Shown piece by piece: positions 1 through 8,734 of a stretch of 64,000 nucleotides of DNA (positions are counted from its first letter, which is position 1; each line of letters begins with the position of its first letter). Position numbers and translations under genes: made by a program. The notes beneath the pieces were generated by a model. It was not told where the DNA came from. It did not search any database and saw only the letters and a program-made list of their open reading frames with translations. This stretch comes from Streptomyces sp. SN-593 (GTDB lineage Bacteria > Actinomycetota > Actinomycetes > Streptomycetales > Streptomycetaceae): contig NZ_AP018365.1 of assembly GCF_016756395.1 (NCBI RefSeq), positions 6,321,001 to 6,385,000 on the forward strand, given 5' to 3'.

Positions 1-171
1 CCCGGACAGGCAGCGCAGCAGCGTCGACTTGCCCGAGCCGCGCGGGCCGGCGAGCGCGAGGATCTCCCCGGCCCGCACGCCCACCGAGACACCGAGCAGC
101 GCGGGCGTGCCCTGGTAGGAGTGACGCAGGGCGCGAGCCCAGAGCACGTCGTTGTCGGGCGGGGCCTCCAT
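1..171 (-). CDS. ABC transporter ATP-binding protein (N-terminal fragment, runs off the window)
   Basis: Only the first 57 codons are present. The reading from the ATG at 171 starts MEAPPDNDVLWARALRHSYQ and reaches a complete Walker A motif, GPRGSGKST, near residue 46. The strand before it (RHSY, PALLGVSVGVRAGEILAL) is the usual start of an ABC nucleotide-binding domain, which would energise a membrane transporter at the cytoplasmic face. Substrate and partner permeases lie outside the window. It follows the aminotransferase gene on the same strand after about 160 bases that contain a GC-rich hairpin, so it may be a separate transcript. Confidence 0.85.
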   Translation of the reverse strand, partial: MEAPPDNDVLWARALRHSYQGTPALLGVSVGVRAGEILALAGPRGSGKSTLLRCLSG

Positions 172-304
172 GCCGTACCTCCGCGGATCGCGAGTTCACC
201 CGGGCAACGAGCCCGGGACGTGTCCGGTCACTGCTCGGCACGCTATGCGCGCATCGCGGCCCCGCCCCGCAGGCGCAGCCGCGATGCCCCCGATCGGCCG
301 AGCC

Positions 305-322
305 CGCCCCCGGGCGGGGGCG
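305..322 (-). terminator. GC-rich hairpin between aminotransferase and ABC ATPase genes
   Basis: Perfect 7-bp arms CGCCCCC (305-311) and GGGGGCG (316-322) with a 4-base loop sit just downstream of the aminotransferase stop. There is no T-run, as is common for streptomycete terminators. It could equally be a pause or processing hairpin. Confidence 0.35.
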
Positions 323-330
323 GGGCGCCG

Positions 331-1710
331 TCAGAGCTTGGTCCACGCCTCCTGGAGCACGCCGCGCAGGATGGACTCGATCTCGTCGAAGAGCGGCTGC
401 TCGGAGATGAGCGGCGGCGCGAGCTGGATCACCGGGTCGCCGCGGTCGTCGGCGCGGCAGTAGAGCCCGTTGTCGAAGAGCGCCTTGGACAGGAAGCCGT
501 ACAGGACGCGCTCGGTCTCCTCGTCGGTGAACGTCTCCTTGGTCGCCTTGTCCTTGACCAGCTCGATGCCGTAGAAGAAGCCGTTGCCCCGCACGTCGCC
601 CACGATCGGCAGGTCGCGCAGCTTGTCGAGGGTGGCCCGGAAGGCGGCCTCGTGGTCGAGCACGTGCTGGTTGAGGCCCTCCCGCTCGAAGATGTCGAGG
701 TTGGTGAGGGCCACGGCGGCCGAGACCGGGTGGCCGGCGAAGGTGTAGCCGTGCAGGAACGTGTTGTCGCCGTGGTAGAACGGCTCGGCCAGCCGGTCGG
801 AGACGATGCACGCGCCGATCGGGGAGTACCCGGAGGTCATGCCCTTGGCGCAGGTGATCATGTCGGGGACGTAGTCGAACTTGTCGCAGGCGAACATCGT
901 GCCCAGCCGCCCGAAGGCGCAGATCACCTCGTCGGAGACGAGCAGCACGCCGTACCGGTCGCAGATCTCGCGGACCCGCTGGAAGTAGCCGGGCGGCGGC
1001 GGGAAGCAGCCGCCGGCGTTCTGCACCGGCTCCAGGAAGACCGCGGCGACCGTCTCGGGGCCCTCGAAGAGGATCTCCTGCTCGATCTGGTCGGCGGCCC
1101 AGCGGCCGAACGCCTCCGGGTCGTCGCCGTGGATCGGGGCGCGGTAGATGTTGGTGTTGGGCACCTTGCGGGCGCCGGGCACCAGCGGCTCGAACGGGGC
1201 CTTGAGCGCCGGCAGCCCGGTGATGGACAGCGCGCCCTGCGGGGTGCCGTGGTAGGCGACCGCGCGCGAGATCACCTTGTACCGGGTGTGGTTGCCGGTC
1301 AGCTTGTGGTACTGCTTCGCCAGCTTCCAGGCGGTCTCCACCGCCTCGCCGCCGCCGGTGGTGAAGAAGACCTTGTTCAGGTCGCCGGGGGCGTATCCGG
1401 CCAGCCGCTCGGCGAGCTCGACCGCCTTGGGGTGGGCGTAGCTCCAGATCGGGAAGAAGGCCAGCTCCTGCGCCTGCTTGTAGGCGGTCTCGGCGAGTTC
1501 GTGGCGTCCGTGTCCGGCCTGCACCACGAACAGCCCGGACAGGCCGTCGATGTAGCGCTTGCCGCGTGCGTCGTAGATGGAGGAGCCCTCGCCGCGGACG
1601 ATGGTCGGCACCGGGGAGTCCTGGTAGTCCGACATGCGGGTGAAGTGCATCCACAGGTGGTCGTACGCGGACTTCGACGAGTCGGGCTGATCGGCGTGCG
1701 AAGCGGTCAT
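331..1710 (-). CDS. class III (omega) aminotransferase, probable polyamine/putrescine transaminase
   Basis: A 459-residue PLP enzyme of aminotransferase class III. The PLP-binding lysine is Lys289 in CAKGMTSGYSP. Other family marks are FFTTGGGEAVETAWKLA (phosphate-binding loop) and SDEVICAFGRLG (the Asp that holds the pyridine nitrogen). It would move an amino group from a diamine or omega-amino acid to pyruvate or 2-oxoglutarate in the cytoplasm. Its start lies 2 bases after the stop of the Lrp/AsnC gene, so the two form an operon, divergent from an aminobutyraldehyde-type dehydrogenase. That context supports diamine degradation. The substrate is inferred; beta-alanine:pyruvate transaminases look similar. 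Confidence 0.85.
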   Translation of the reverse strand: MTASHADQPDSSKSAYDHLWMHFTRMSDYQDSPVPTIVRGEGSSIYDARGKRYIDGLSGLFVVQAGHGRHELAETAYKQAQELAFFPIWSYAHPKAVELAERLAGYAPGDLNKVFFTTGGGEAVETAWKLAKQYHKLTGNHTRYKVISRAVAYHGTPQGALSITGLPALKAPFEPLVPGARKVPNTNIYRAPIHGDDPEAFGRWAADQIEQEILFEGPETVAAVFLEPVQNAGGCFPPPPGYFQRVREICDRYGVLLVSDEVICAFGRLGTMFACDKFDYVPDMITCAKGMTSGYSPIGACIVSDRLAEPFYHGDNTFLHGYTFAGHPVSAAVALTNLDIFEREGLNQHVLDHEAAFRATLDKLRDLPIVGDVRGNGFFYGIELVKDKATKETFTDEETERVLYGFLSKALFDNGLYCRADDRGDPVIQLAPPLISEQPLFDEIESILRGVLQEAWTKL

Positions 1711-1712
1711 GG

Positions 1713-2189
1713 CTATCTGGTTCCCCAGGTGTAGGTCTGCTTGCGGAGCTTGAGGTAGACGAAGGTCTCGGTGGAGCGGACACCCGGCAGCGCGCGGATG
1801 CGCTTGTTGATCATCTCCAGCAGGTGGTCGTCGTCCTCGCAGACGATCTCCACCAGCAGGTCGAAGGAGCCGGCCGTCAGCACCACGTACTCGACCTCGT
1901 CGAGGGCCGCGAGCGCGTCGGCGACCGGTTCGAGGTCGCCCTCGACGTTGACGCCGACCATCGCCTGGCGGCGGAAGCCGACGGTGAGCGGGTCGGTCAC
2001 CGCGACGATCTGCATGACGCCCTGGTCGAGCAGCTTCTGCACCCGCTGGCGCACCGCGGCCTCGGACAGCCCCACCGCCTTGCCGATCGCCGCGTAGGGG
2101 CGGCGCCCGTCCTCCTGGAGCTGTTCGATGATCGCCTTCGACACCGCGTCTATGGAGGCGGCGGCGCCGTTCATGTCACGAGTGGCCAC
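1713..2189 (-). CDS. Lrp/AsnC family transcriptional regulator
   Basis: About 158 residues if started at the GTG at 2189 (MATRDMNGAAAS); the ATG at 2174 would give 153. Neither has a convincing Shine-Dalgarno site. The N-terminal AsnC-type helix-turn-helix (AIIEQLQEDGRRPYAAIGKAV, then LSEAAVRQRVQKLL) is followed by the RAM ligand/oligomerisation domain (MVGVNVEGDLEPVADALAAL, YVVLTAGSFDLLVEIVCED). Such proteins act as octamers that sense amino acids. It is cotranscribed with the aminotransferase and divergent from the dehydrogenase, so it probably controls both. A 21-base inverted repeat in the shared promoter region is a candidate operator. Confidence 0.88.
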   Translation of the reverse strand: MATRDMNGAAASIDAVSKAIIEQLQEDGRRPYAAIGKAVGLSEAAVRQRVQKLLDQGVMQIVAVTDPLTVGFRRQAMVGVNVEGDLEPVADALAALDEVEYVVLTAGSFDLLVEIVCEDDDHLLEMINKRIRALPGVRSTETFVYLKLRKQTYTWGTR

Positions 2190-2248
2190 GCGCACCACTG
2201 TGCAGGAGAGGTCGACGGTCCCGCAAGCCCCGCACGATGAATTCCGTT

Positions 2249-2269
2249 GTGTTAAGCCGTCTGTAACAC
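2249..2269. promoter_or_regulatory. inverted repeat in the Lrp/dehydrogenase divergent promoter region
   Basis: GTGTTA (2249-2254) and TAACAC (2264-2269) are perfect 6-base arms around 9 bases, in a locally AT-richer stretch between the two divergent starts. Geometry and place suit an operator for the adjacent Lrp/AsnC regulator. Neither a -10 nor a -35 element can be assigned with confidence on either side. Confidence 0.4.
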
Positions 2270-2380
2270 TGAATCGGTTGTTGTAGCCCGGCGGGTGTGT
2301 CGAATACGGCAGTCCTGGCGTTAGGCTGGGCTGTGTCTCACTACATGGACACGAACCGGATGGACCAGGGAGCAAGCGCC

Positions 2381-3826
2381 GTGACCGAACTCCGTACTCT
2401 GCGCAACCACATCGACGGAGAATTCCGCGACGCCGCCGACGGGCGCACCACCGAGGTGGTCAGTCCGGTCACGGGCCGGGCGTACGCGACCGCGCCGCTG
2501 TCCGGCAAGGCCGACGTGGACGCGGCCATGGCCGCCGCACAGGCCGCCTTCCCGGGCTGGCGCGACACCACGCCCGCCGAGCGGCAGAAGGCGCTCCTGC
2601 GGATCGCCGACGCGATCGAGGCGCGCGCCGACGAACTGGTGGCGGTGGAGAGCGAGAACACCGGCAAGCCGCTCGCGCTGACCGCGAGCGAGGAGGTCCC
2701 GCCGATGGTGGACCAGATCCGGTTCTTCGCCGGCGCGGCCCGGATGCTGGAGGGCCGGTCGGCGGGCGAGTACATGGAGGGCCTGACCTCCATCGTGCGG
2801 CGCGAGCCGGTAGGGGTCTGCGCGCAGGTCGCGCCGTGGAACTACCCGATGATGATGGCGGTGTGGAAGTTCGCCCCGGCGATCGCGGCCGGCAACACCG
2901 TGGTGCTCAAGCCGTCGGACACCACCCCGGCCTCGACCGTGCTGCTCGCCGAGATCCTCGCCGGGGTGCTGCCCAAGGGCGTCTTCAACGTGGTCTGCGG
3001 CGACCGCGACACCGGTCGGCTGATGGTCGAGCACCCGGTGCCGGCGATGGCGTCCATCACCGGCTCGGTCCGGGCCGGCATCGAGGTCGCCGGGTCCGCC
3101 GCCAAGGACGTCAAGCGGGTGCACCTGGAGCTGGGCGGCAAGGCCCCGGTGGTGGTCTTCGACGACCTGGACAGCCAGGCCCTGGCCAAGGCCGCCGAGG
3201 ACATCGCGGTCGCCGGCTTCTTCAACGCCGGCCAGGACTGCACCGCCGCGTGCCGGGTGCTCGTGCAGGAGGGCGTGCGCGAGGAGTTCACCGCGGCGCT
3301 GGCCAAGGTCGCCGCCGGCACCAGGACCGGCCTGCCCGACGACGAGGACGTGCTCTTCGGCCCGCTCAACAACGCCAACCAGCTCGCCCAGGTCGCCGGC
3401 TTCGTCGACCGGCTGCCCGCGCACGCCAAGGTCGAGGCCGGCGGTCACCGGGTGGGCGAGGAGGGCTACTTCTACGCGCCCACCGTCGTCTCCGGGCTGC
3501 TGCAGGACGACGAGGCCGTGCAGCGCGAGGTGTTCGGCCCGGTCATCACCGTGCAGTCGTTCACCGACGAGGAGCAGGCCGTGGCCTGGGCCAACGACGT
3601 GGACTACGGCCTGGCCTCCTCGGTGTGGACGAAGGACCACGGCCGGGCGATGCGGATGTCCAAGAAGCTCGACTTCGGCTGCGTGTGGATCAACACCCAC
3701 ATCCCGCTGGTCGCCGAGATGCCGCACGGCGGGTTCAAGCAGTCCGGCTACGGCAAGGACCTGTCCGCCTACGGCTTCGAGGACTACACCCGGATCAAGC
3801 ACGTCATGACGTCGCTGGAGGCGTGA
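2381..3826 (+). CDS. gamma-aminobutyraldehyde-type NAD(P)-dependent aldehyde dehydrogenase
   Basis: A 481-residue aldehyde dehydrogenase. The GTG at 2381 is chosen because GGGAG lies 8 bases upstream; the open frame extends further 5' but reads unlike the family. Catalytic Cys287 is in FFNAGQDCTAACR and the general base Glu250 in HLELGGKAP. The C-terminal block (NTHIPLVAEMPHGGFKQSGYGKDLS) is typical of the aminobutyraldehyde/betaine aldehyde branch. It should oxidise the aminoaldehyde made by the divergent transaminase, giving GABA from 4-aminobutanal. Substrate is inferred from sequence type and neighbours. Confidence 0.87.
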   Translation: MTELRTLRNHIDGEFRDAADGRTTEVVSPVTGRAYATAPLSGKADVDAAMAAAQAAFPGWRDTTPAERQKALLRIADAIEARADELVAVESENTGKPLALTASEEVPPMVDQIRFFAGAARMLEGRSAGEYMEGLTSIVRREPVGVCAQVAPWNYPMMMAVWKFAPAIAAGNTVVLKPSDTTPASTVLLAEILAGVLPKGVFNVVCGDRDTGRLMVEHPVPAMASITGSVRAGIEVAGSAAKDVKRVHLELGGKAPVVVFDDLDSQALAKAAEDIAVAGFFNAGQDCTAACRVLVQEGVREEFTAALAKVAAGTRTGLPDDEDVLFGPLNNANQLAQVAGFVDRLPAHAKVEAGGHRVGEEGYFYAPTVVSGLLQDDEAVQREVFGPVITVQSFTDEEQAVAWANDVDYGLASSVWTKDHGRAMRMSKKLDFGCVWINTHIPLVAEMPHGGFKQSGYGKDLSAYGFEDYTRIKHVMTSLEA

Positions 3827-3910
3827 GCGGCGTGGTGTGAGCGGCGTGGCGCGACGACCGGGGTGTGACGACCGGAAGGCGGCGTTCGCGGCGTGCCGTG
3901 CGGGCGCGTG

Positions 3911-3943
3911 CGCGGGCGCGGGTGCGGGGTACCCGCGCCCGCG
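3911..3943. terminator. bidirectional terminator hairpin
   Basis: Perfect 13-bp arms (3911-3923 and 3931-3943) around a 7-base loop lie in the 135-base gap between the convergent dehydrogenase and GDPD genes. It can serve both strands. There is no T-run. Confidence 0.7.
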
Positions 3944-3961
3944 GCGCGGCCGGGGTACGGG

Positions 3962-4669
3962 TCAGCCGGTCCTGCCCCGCAGCCGCAGCAGCACCTCCGG
4001 CCGGTTGGTGGTGATGGCGTCCACCCCGGCCGCGACCAGGCGGGCCATCGAGCGCCGCCGGTCGGCCGTCCAGGCGGCGACCAGCAGCCCGCGGTCGTGC
4101 GCCCACGCGACCGTCGCCGGGTCCGCCAGGCCGAAGCGGAGGTTGAGCCAGCGCGGCGCGAGGCCGTCCAGCAGCGTGCCGGCCGGGCGCGCGGAGGTGG
4201 TCCACGTCATGGCGACCTCGGCCGCGGGTTCCAGCGCGCGCACCTCGCGCATCGCGGACAGCTTCCCGCAGTAGTAGACCCGGTCCGCCGCGCCCGCTTC
4301 CCGTACGGCCGCGACGGCCGCGGGCGCCTGGGCGGCCTCCGTGAGGTCGATCAGCATCCGGGCCGGGCCGGGCCGCCGCAGGAGTTCGGCGAGCGCGTCC
4401 GCGAAGGACGGCACGCCGCCGCCGGTCGCCTCGGCCACCTCCTGGTATGCCAGCGAGGCCACCGGCGCCGCGACGCCCCACAGCCGCTCCAGCGTCGGGT
4501 CGTGCAGCAGCACCGGCACGCCGTCACGGGTGAGGCGGACGTCCACCTCGACCACGTCGGCGCCCCTGTCCAGGGCCGAGCGCACCGACGGCAGCGTGTT
4601 CTCGCGGTGGACGTAGGGGTCGCCCCGGTGCGCGACGACGGCGACCGGGTGCCCGGGGCGCGCTGCCAC
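3962..4669 (-). CDS. glycerophosphodiester phosphodiesterase (GDPD family)
   Basis: A 235-residue TIM-barrel GDPD enzyme that hydrolyses glycerophosphodiesters to glycerol 3-phosphate and an alcohol. It starts with the family signature AHRGDPYVHRENTLPSVRSA, followed by EVDVRLTRDGVPVLLHDPTLER, which supplies the catalytic His pair and metal-binding Glu/Asp. The C-terminal WTADRRRSMARLVAAGVDAITTNRPE is also standard. There is no signal peptide, so it is cytoplasmic. The GTG start at 4669 has GGAG 8 bases upstream and lies 4 bases after the adenosine deaminase stop, so the two are cotranscribed. Confidence 0.9.
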   Translation of the reverse strand: MAARPGHPVAVVAHRGDPYVHRENTLPSVRSALDRGADVVEVDVRLTRDGVPVLLHDPTLERLWGVAAPVASLAYQEVAEATGGGVPSFADALAELLRRPGPARMLIDLTEAAQAPAAVAAVREAGAADRVYYCGKLSAMREVRALEPAAEVAMTWTTSARPAGTLLDGLAPRWLNLRFGLADPATVAWAHDRGLLVAAWTADRRRSMARLVAAGVDAITTNRPEVLLRLRGRTG

Positions 4670-4673
4670 GGCG

Positions 4674-5804
4674 TCAGCTCCGGGCGGCGGGAACGCCCGG
4701 GCCGCCGCCCGGGGTGCCGTACGCCGCGGTGTAGGCGTCGATCTCCGCCGCCAGCCGCGCCTTGCCCGCCGGCTCCAGGAAGGACGCGTGCACCGCGTTC
4801 TTCGCCAGCTCCGCGACGCCGGCGCGGTCCAGCTCCAGCAGCCGGGCGGCGACGGCGTACTCGGTGTTGAGGTCGGTGCCGAACATCGGCGGGTCGTCGC
4901 TGTTGACGGTGACCAGCACGCCCGCCTCGACCATCCGCCGGATCGGGTGCTCCTCCAGCGTCGGCACCACCCGGGTGGCGATGTTGGAGGTCGGGCACAC
5001 CTCCAGCGGGATGCGGTGCTCGGCGAGGTGGTCCAGCAGCCGGGGGTCCTGCACGGCGCTGGTGCCGTGGCCGATCCGCTCCGCGCCCAGGAGCTCCAGC
5101 GCGTCCCAGACCGTCTGCGGGCCGGTCGCCTCCCCGGCGTGCGGCACGCTGTGCAGTCCGGCCGCCCTGGCCCGGTCGAAGTACGGCTTGAACTGCGCCC
5201 GCGGCACCCCGATCTCGGGCCCGCCGAGCCCGAAGGAGACCAGGCCCTCCGGCCGCAGGTCCACCGCCAGGTGCGCGGTCTCCTCCGCCGAGGCCAGGCC
5301 CGCCTCGCCGGGGATGTCGAAGCACCAGCGCAGCACCACGCCCAGTTCCGCCTCGGCGGCCTTGCGCGCGTCCTCGATCGCCTCCATGAACGCCTGCTCG
5401 GGGATGCCCCGGCGGGTCGAGGAGTAGGGGGTCACGGTCAGCTCGGCGTAGCGGATCTGCTGCCGGGACATGTCCCGCGCCACCTCGTAGGTCAGCAGCC
5501 GGATGTCCTCGGCGTCCCGGATCAGGTCCACCACCGACAGGTAGACCTGGATGAAGTGGGCGAAGTCCCGGAACGTGAAGTAGTCGGCGAGCGCGGCCGG
5601 GTCCGAGGGCACCGCGGAGTCCGGGTGCCGCGCGGCCAGTTCGGAGACGATCCGCGGGGAGGCCGAGCCGACGTGGTGGACGTGCAGCTCGGCCTTCGGC
5701 AGCCCGGCGATGAAGGAGTCCAGTCCGGTGCCCGGAGCGGTCCCCGGGGCGGGGGCGGCGCCGGCCCGGACGGCGGGGGAGGGGCCGGGTGCGGTCTCGG
5801 ACAT
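4674..5804 (-). CDS. add: adenosine deaminase
   Basis: A 376-residue metal-dependent deaminase that converts adenosine or deoxyadenosine to inosine or deoxyinosine. Zinc ligands are in ELHVHHVGS (HxH), in SVPHAGEATG and in the NSDDPPMF aspartates; ERIGHGTSAVQD and EVCPTSNI are family blocks. The usual ELHxHLxG has HHVGS here, a variation seen in actinobacterial members. The ATG at 5804 has GGAGG 8 bases upstream. It begins a two-gene unit with the GDPD gene, transcribed away from the polyamine transporter. The first 30 residues are a disordered Ala/Pro-rich extension. Confidence 0.9.
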   Translation of the reverse strand: MSETAPGPSPAVRAGAAPAPGTAPGTGLDSFIAGLPKAELHVHHVGSASPRIVSELAARHPDSAVPSDPAALADYFTFRDFAHFIQVYLSVVDLIRDAEDIRLLTYEVARDMSRQQIRYAELTVTPYSSTRRGIPEQAFMEAIEDARKAAEAELGVVLRWCFDIPGEAGLASAEETAHLAVDLRPEGLVSFGLGGPEIGVPRAQFKPYFDRARAAGLHSVPHAGEATGPQTVWDALELLGAERIGHGTSAVQDPRLLDHLAEHRIPLEVCPTSNIATRVVPTLEEHPIRRMVEAGVLVTVNSDDPPMFGTDLNTEYAVAARLLELDRAGVAELAKNAVHASFLEPAGKARLAAEIDAYTAAYGTPGGGPGVPAARS

Positions 5805-6210
5805 GCGGGGTTCCTCCGGTGGACGTGCGGGACGGGCCGGTGCGCCGGCCGGTGCCGTTCATCGTAATGGGCCCGTCCGCGCGGGCCCGGGCACGCCGGC
5901 GGGCGACACGGCCGCGCCCGGGCGTGCGGGGCGGCACCCGCCCGGCGGGCCGCACGTTCGTGCCGCCGGGCACCGGTGCCGAGGGCGGCCGGGCGCAGAA
6001 TCCGTCGATTAACCAAAAGGCAACAACGGAATCCCTTGTTGGAGGCGGTCCGCTCTGCCAGGATCATCCATCATTCCAGGCTTTGACCACGCTGGTACAT
6101 GGACTCGCGACCCCGGTGGGGTGTCCCGGCCGCACCTGGCCGGTCCGCTCCGCCGCCCCCGGCCACCCGCCCGGCGCCACCCGGCCGAAACCCTCGGAAG
6201 GGCACCACCC
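5805..6210. other. 406-base divergent intergenic region
   Basis: No gene is seen here. The left part holds the adenosine deaminase ribosome-binding site (GGAGG) and GC-rich sequence. The right part, about 5995-6110, is AT-richer and carries the inverted repeat CAACAA-N9-TTGTTG (6021-6041) and the candidate promoter listed separately. The repeat overlaps the -35 element, so a protein bound there would block transcription of the transporter operon. Confidence 0.6.
6036..6064 (+). promoter_or_regulatory. candidate promoter of the polyamine transporter operon
   Basis: TTGTTG (6036-6041), a 17-base spacer and CAGGAT (6059-6064) resemble a streptomycete housekeeping promoter. The -35 element is the right arm of a 6-9-6 inverted repeat (6021-6041). 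The implied 5' leader to the ATG at 6211 is about 140 bases. Confidence 0.4.
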
Positions 6211-7440
6211 ATGGAGCAGTTCGAGACCCTCTCCCCGCCCCAGCGCGCCGCCATGGCGCGCAGCATGACCAGCGGGCGGGCCGCGCTCGCCCGCCGCTCG
6301 CTGCTGCGGGTCGCCGGGCTCGGCGCGCTCGCCGGCGTCGGCCTCACCGGCTGCGGCATCCCCGCGGCCGGCCGCAAGGGCGCGACCGCCTCCACCGACC
6401 ACTCGGCGCAGGAGAAGGTGGTCGACTTCTCCAACTGGACCGAGTACATCGACGTCACCGACGACGGCAAGCACCACCCCACCCTCGACGCCTTCACCAA
6501 GCGCACCGGCATCAAGGTGAAGTACACCGAGGACATCAACGACAACGTCGAGTTCTTCGGCAAGATCAAGCCGCAGCTCGCCGCCGGCCAGGACACCGGC
6601 CGCGACCTGATGGTGCTCACCGACTGGCTGGCCGGCCGGATGATCCGGCTCGGCTGGGTGCAGCAACTGGACTCCGCGAACCTGCCGCACGCCTACGCCA
6701 ACCTGGAGCAGCGCTTCCGCAGCCCCGACTGGGACCCCGGGCGCGCCTACTCCTACCCCTGGCAGGGCATCAGCACCTGTATCGCCTACAACAAGAAGGC
6801 CACCGGCGGGCGGAAGGTCACCTCCGTCTCCCAACTGCTGGAGGACGGCTCGCTCAAGGGCAGGGTCGCCATGCTCTCCGAGATGCGGGACACCATCGGG
6901 ATGACCCTGCTGGACATGGGCGAGCTGCCCGAGAAGGTCACCGACGACACCTTCGACGCGGCCGTCGCCCGCATCCAGAAGGCCGTCGACAGCCAGCAGA
7001 TCCGGAAGTTCACCGGCAACGACTACACCGACGGCCTCAGCAAGGGCGACATCGCCGCCTGCGTCGCCTGGGCCGGCGACCTGGTCCAGCTGCGTCTTGA
7101 CGACCCGGACATCGAGTACGTCTTCCCCGACGCGGGCTTCCTGTCCTCCACCGACAACCTGCTGATCCCCGACAAGGCGCGGCACAAGACGAACGCGGAA
7201 CGGCTGATCGACTACTACTACGAGCCGCCGGTCGCCGCCCAGGTCGCGGCGTACATCAACTACGTGTGCCCGGTCGCCGGGGTGAAGCCGTACCTGGCCA
7301 AGATCGACCCGAAGCTGGCGAGCAACCCGCTGATCATCCCCGACGCGTCGATGGACGCCAAGGGCCACGAGTTCCGCTCGCTCACCGACACCGAGGACGC
7401 GCGGTACGAGGACAAGTTCTCCAAACTCATCGGCGCCTGA
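6211..7440 (+). CDS. spermidine/putrescine ABC transporter substrate-binding lipoprotein (PotD-like)
   Basis: A 409-residue extracellular binding protein. The ATG at 6211 follows GGAAGGG at good spacing. The N-terminus has a twin-arginine-like stretch ARRSLLRVAG and a lipobox GVGLTGC with lipidated Cys48, so it is probably exported by Tat and anchored to the membrane. The mature part (VVDFSNWTEYID, FTKRTGIKVKYTEDINDNVEFFGKI) matches the PotD/PotF family of polyamine-binding periplasmic-type proteins. It is the first gene of a unit with the ATPase, two permeases and an FAD oxidoreductase, which fits polyamine import and breakdown. Confidence 0.9.
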   Translation: MEQFETLSPPQRAAMARSMTSGRAALARRSLLRVAGLGALAGVGLTGCGIPAAGRKGATASTDHSAQEKVVDFSNWTEYIDVTDDGKHHPTLDAFTKRTGIKVKYTEDINDNVEFFGKIKPQLAAGQDTGRDLMVLTDWLAGRMIRLGWVQQLDSANLPHAYANLEQRFRSPDWDPGRAYSYPWQGISTCIAYNKKATGGRKVTSVSQLLEDGSLKGRVAMLSEMRDTIGMTLLDMGELPEKVTDDTFDAAVARIQKAVDSQQIRKFTGNDYTDGLSKGDIAACVAWAGDLVQLRLDDPDIEYVFPDAGFLSSTDNLLIPDKARHKTNAERLIDYYYEPPVAAQVAAYINYVCPVAGVKPYLAKIDPKLASNPLIIPDASMDAKGHEFRSLTDTEDARYEDKFSKLIGA

Positions 7441-7477
7441 CCCCGGCCTGCTCCCGCACCCACCGAGGACACTCCCC

Positions 7478-8734
7478 ATGACGACCCCCAGCACGAGCAC
7501 AGCCAAGTCCGCCGACGCCGTACGCCTCACCGGGATCAGCAAGTCCTACGGCGCCTTCACCGCCGTGCACCCGCTCGAACTGTCGGTGCCGGCCGGCTCG
7601 TTCTTCGCGCTGCTCGGCGCCTCCGGCTGCGGCAAGACCACCACCCTGCGGATGATCGCCGGCCTGGAGACCCCCAGCACCGGCGCGGTGCACCTCGGCG
7701 GCCAGGACGTCACCGCCCTGCCGCCGTACAAGCGCCCGGTCAACACGGTCTTCCAGAACTATGCGCTCTTCCCGCACCTGGACATCTACGAGAACGTCGC
7801 GTTCGGGCTGCGCCGGCGCGGCATCAAGTCGGTGCGCAAGCAGGTCGGCGAGATGCTCGAACTGGTGCAGCTCGGCCCGCTGGCCCGGCGCCGGCCGCAC
7901 CAGCTCTCCGGCGGCCAGCAGCAGCGCGTCGCGGTGGCCCGGGCACTGATCAACCAGCCGAAGGTGCTGCTGCTGGACGAGCCGCTCGGCGCCCTCGACC
8001 TGAAGCTGCGCCGCCAGATGCAACTGGAGCTCAAGCGCATCCAGACCGAGGTGGGCATCACCTTCGTCCACGTCACCCACGACCAGGAGGAGGCCATGAC
8101 GATGGCCGACACGGTCGCGGTGATGAACGCCGGCCGGGTCGAGCAGATGGGCGCGCCCGCCGACCTCTACGAGAACCCCGCCTCCACCTTCGTGGCGAAC
8201 TTCCTGGGCACCTCCAACCTGATCGAGGCCGAGGTCGCCGGCGTCTTCGACGACACCCTGCGGCTGGAGCGCGCCGGGTACGAGCTGGCGCTGCCGGCCG
8301 CCCGCTGCCGCACCCCGGCGGCCGCCGGCGGCCGGGTGCTGGCCGGGGTCCGCCCGGAGAAGATCACCCTGGCCCACCGCGACGACGAGGACGGCGTGCC
8401 CGCCGGCCGCAACCGGATACCCGGCCGGATCGTGGACTCCAGCTTCATCGGCGTCTCCACCCAGTACGTGGTCGACAGCCCCGTCGGCGCCGGCCTGGAG
8501 GTCTTCGTGCCGAACGTCGAGCGCGACACCCGCCTGGTGCCCGGCGCACCGGTCGTCCTGCACTGGAACCCCGAGCACACCTTCGGCCTGGACGCCGGGC
8601 AGGACATCGGCGCCGGGCTCGGCGCGGGACTCGACGACGCGGCGCCCGGAGCGGCGTCCGGCGGCCCGCAGCCGGGCGAGGGCGGCGACGACGGCACCGG
8701 GCGCACCGAGCCCGCCGAGGGGGCCGCCGTATGA
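7478..8734 (+). CDS. polyamine ABC transporter ATP-binding protein (PotA-like)
   Basis: A 418-residue ABC ATPase with Walker A GASGCGKTT, Q-loop VFQNYALFPHLDIYENVAFGL, signature LSGGQQQRVAVARAL, Walker B KVLLLDEPLGALD and switch His in FVHVTHDQEEAMTMAD. A C-terminal TOBE-type regulatory domain (about residues 240-370) is typical of PotA/MalK importers. The last 50 residues are a disordered Gly/Ala-rich tail. Its stop overlaps the start of the first permease (ATGA), so translation is coupled. It would drive uptake of the ligand bound by the preceding lipoprotein. Confidence 0.92.
   Translation: MTTPSTSTAKSADAVRLTGISKSYGAFTAVHPLELSVPAGSFFALLGASGCGKTTTLRMIAGLETPSTGAVHLGGQDVTALPPYKRPVNTVFQNYALFPHLDIYENVAFGLRRRGIKSVRKQVGEMLELVQLGPLARRRPHQLSGGQQQRVAVARALINQPKVLLLDEPLGALDLKLRRQMQLELKRIQTEVGITFVHVTHDQEEAMTMADTVAVMNAGRVEQMGAPADLYENPASTFVANFLGTSNLIEAEVAGVFDDTLRLERAGYELALPAARCRTPAAAGGRVLAGVRPEKITLAHRDDEDGVPAGRNRIPGRIVDSSFIGVSTQYVVDSPVGAGLEVFVPNVERDTRLVPGAPVVLHWNPEHTFGLDAGQDIGAGLGAGLDDAAPGAASGGPQPGEGGDDGTGRTEPAEGAAV

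Noticed and set aside
6083..6088. TTGACC as a -35 element for the polyamine transporter operon
   Set aside because: No acceptable -10 hexamer lies 16-19 bases downstream. The TTGTTG-N17-CAGGAT pair at 6036-6064 is better.
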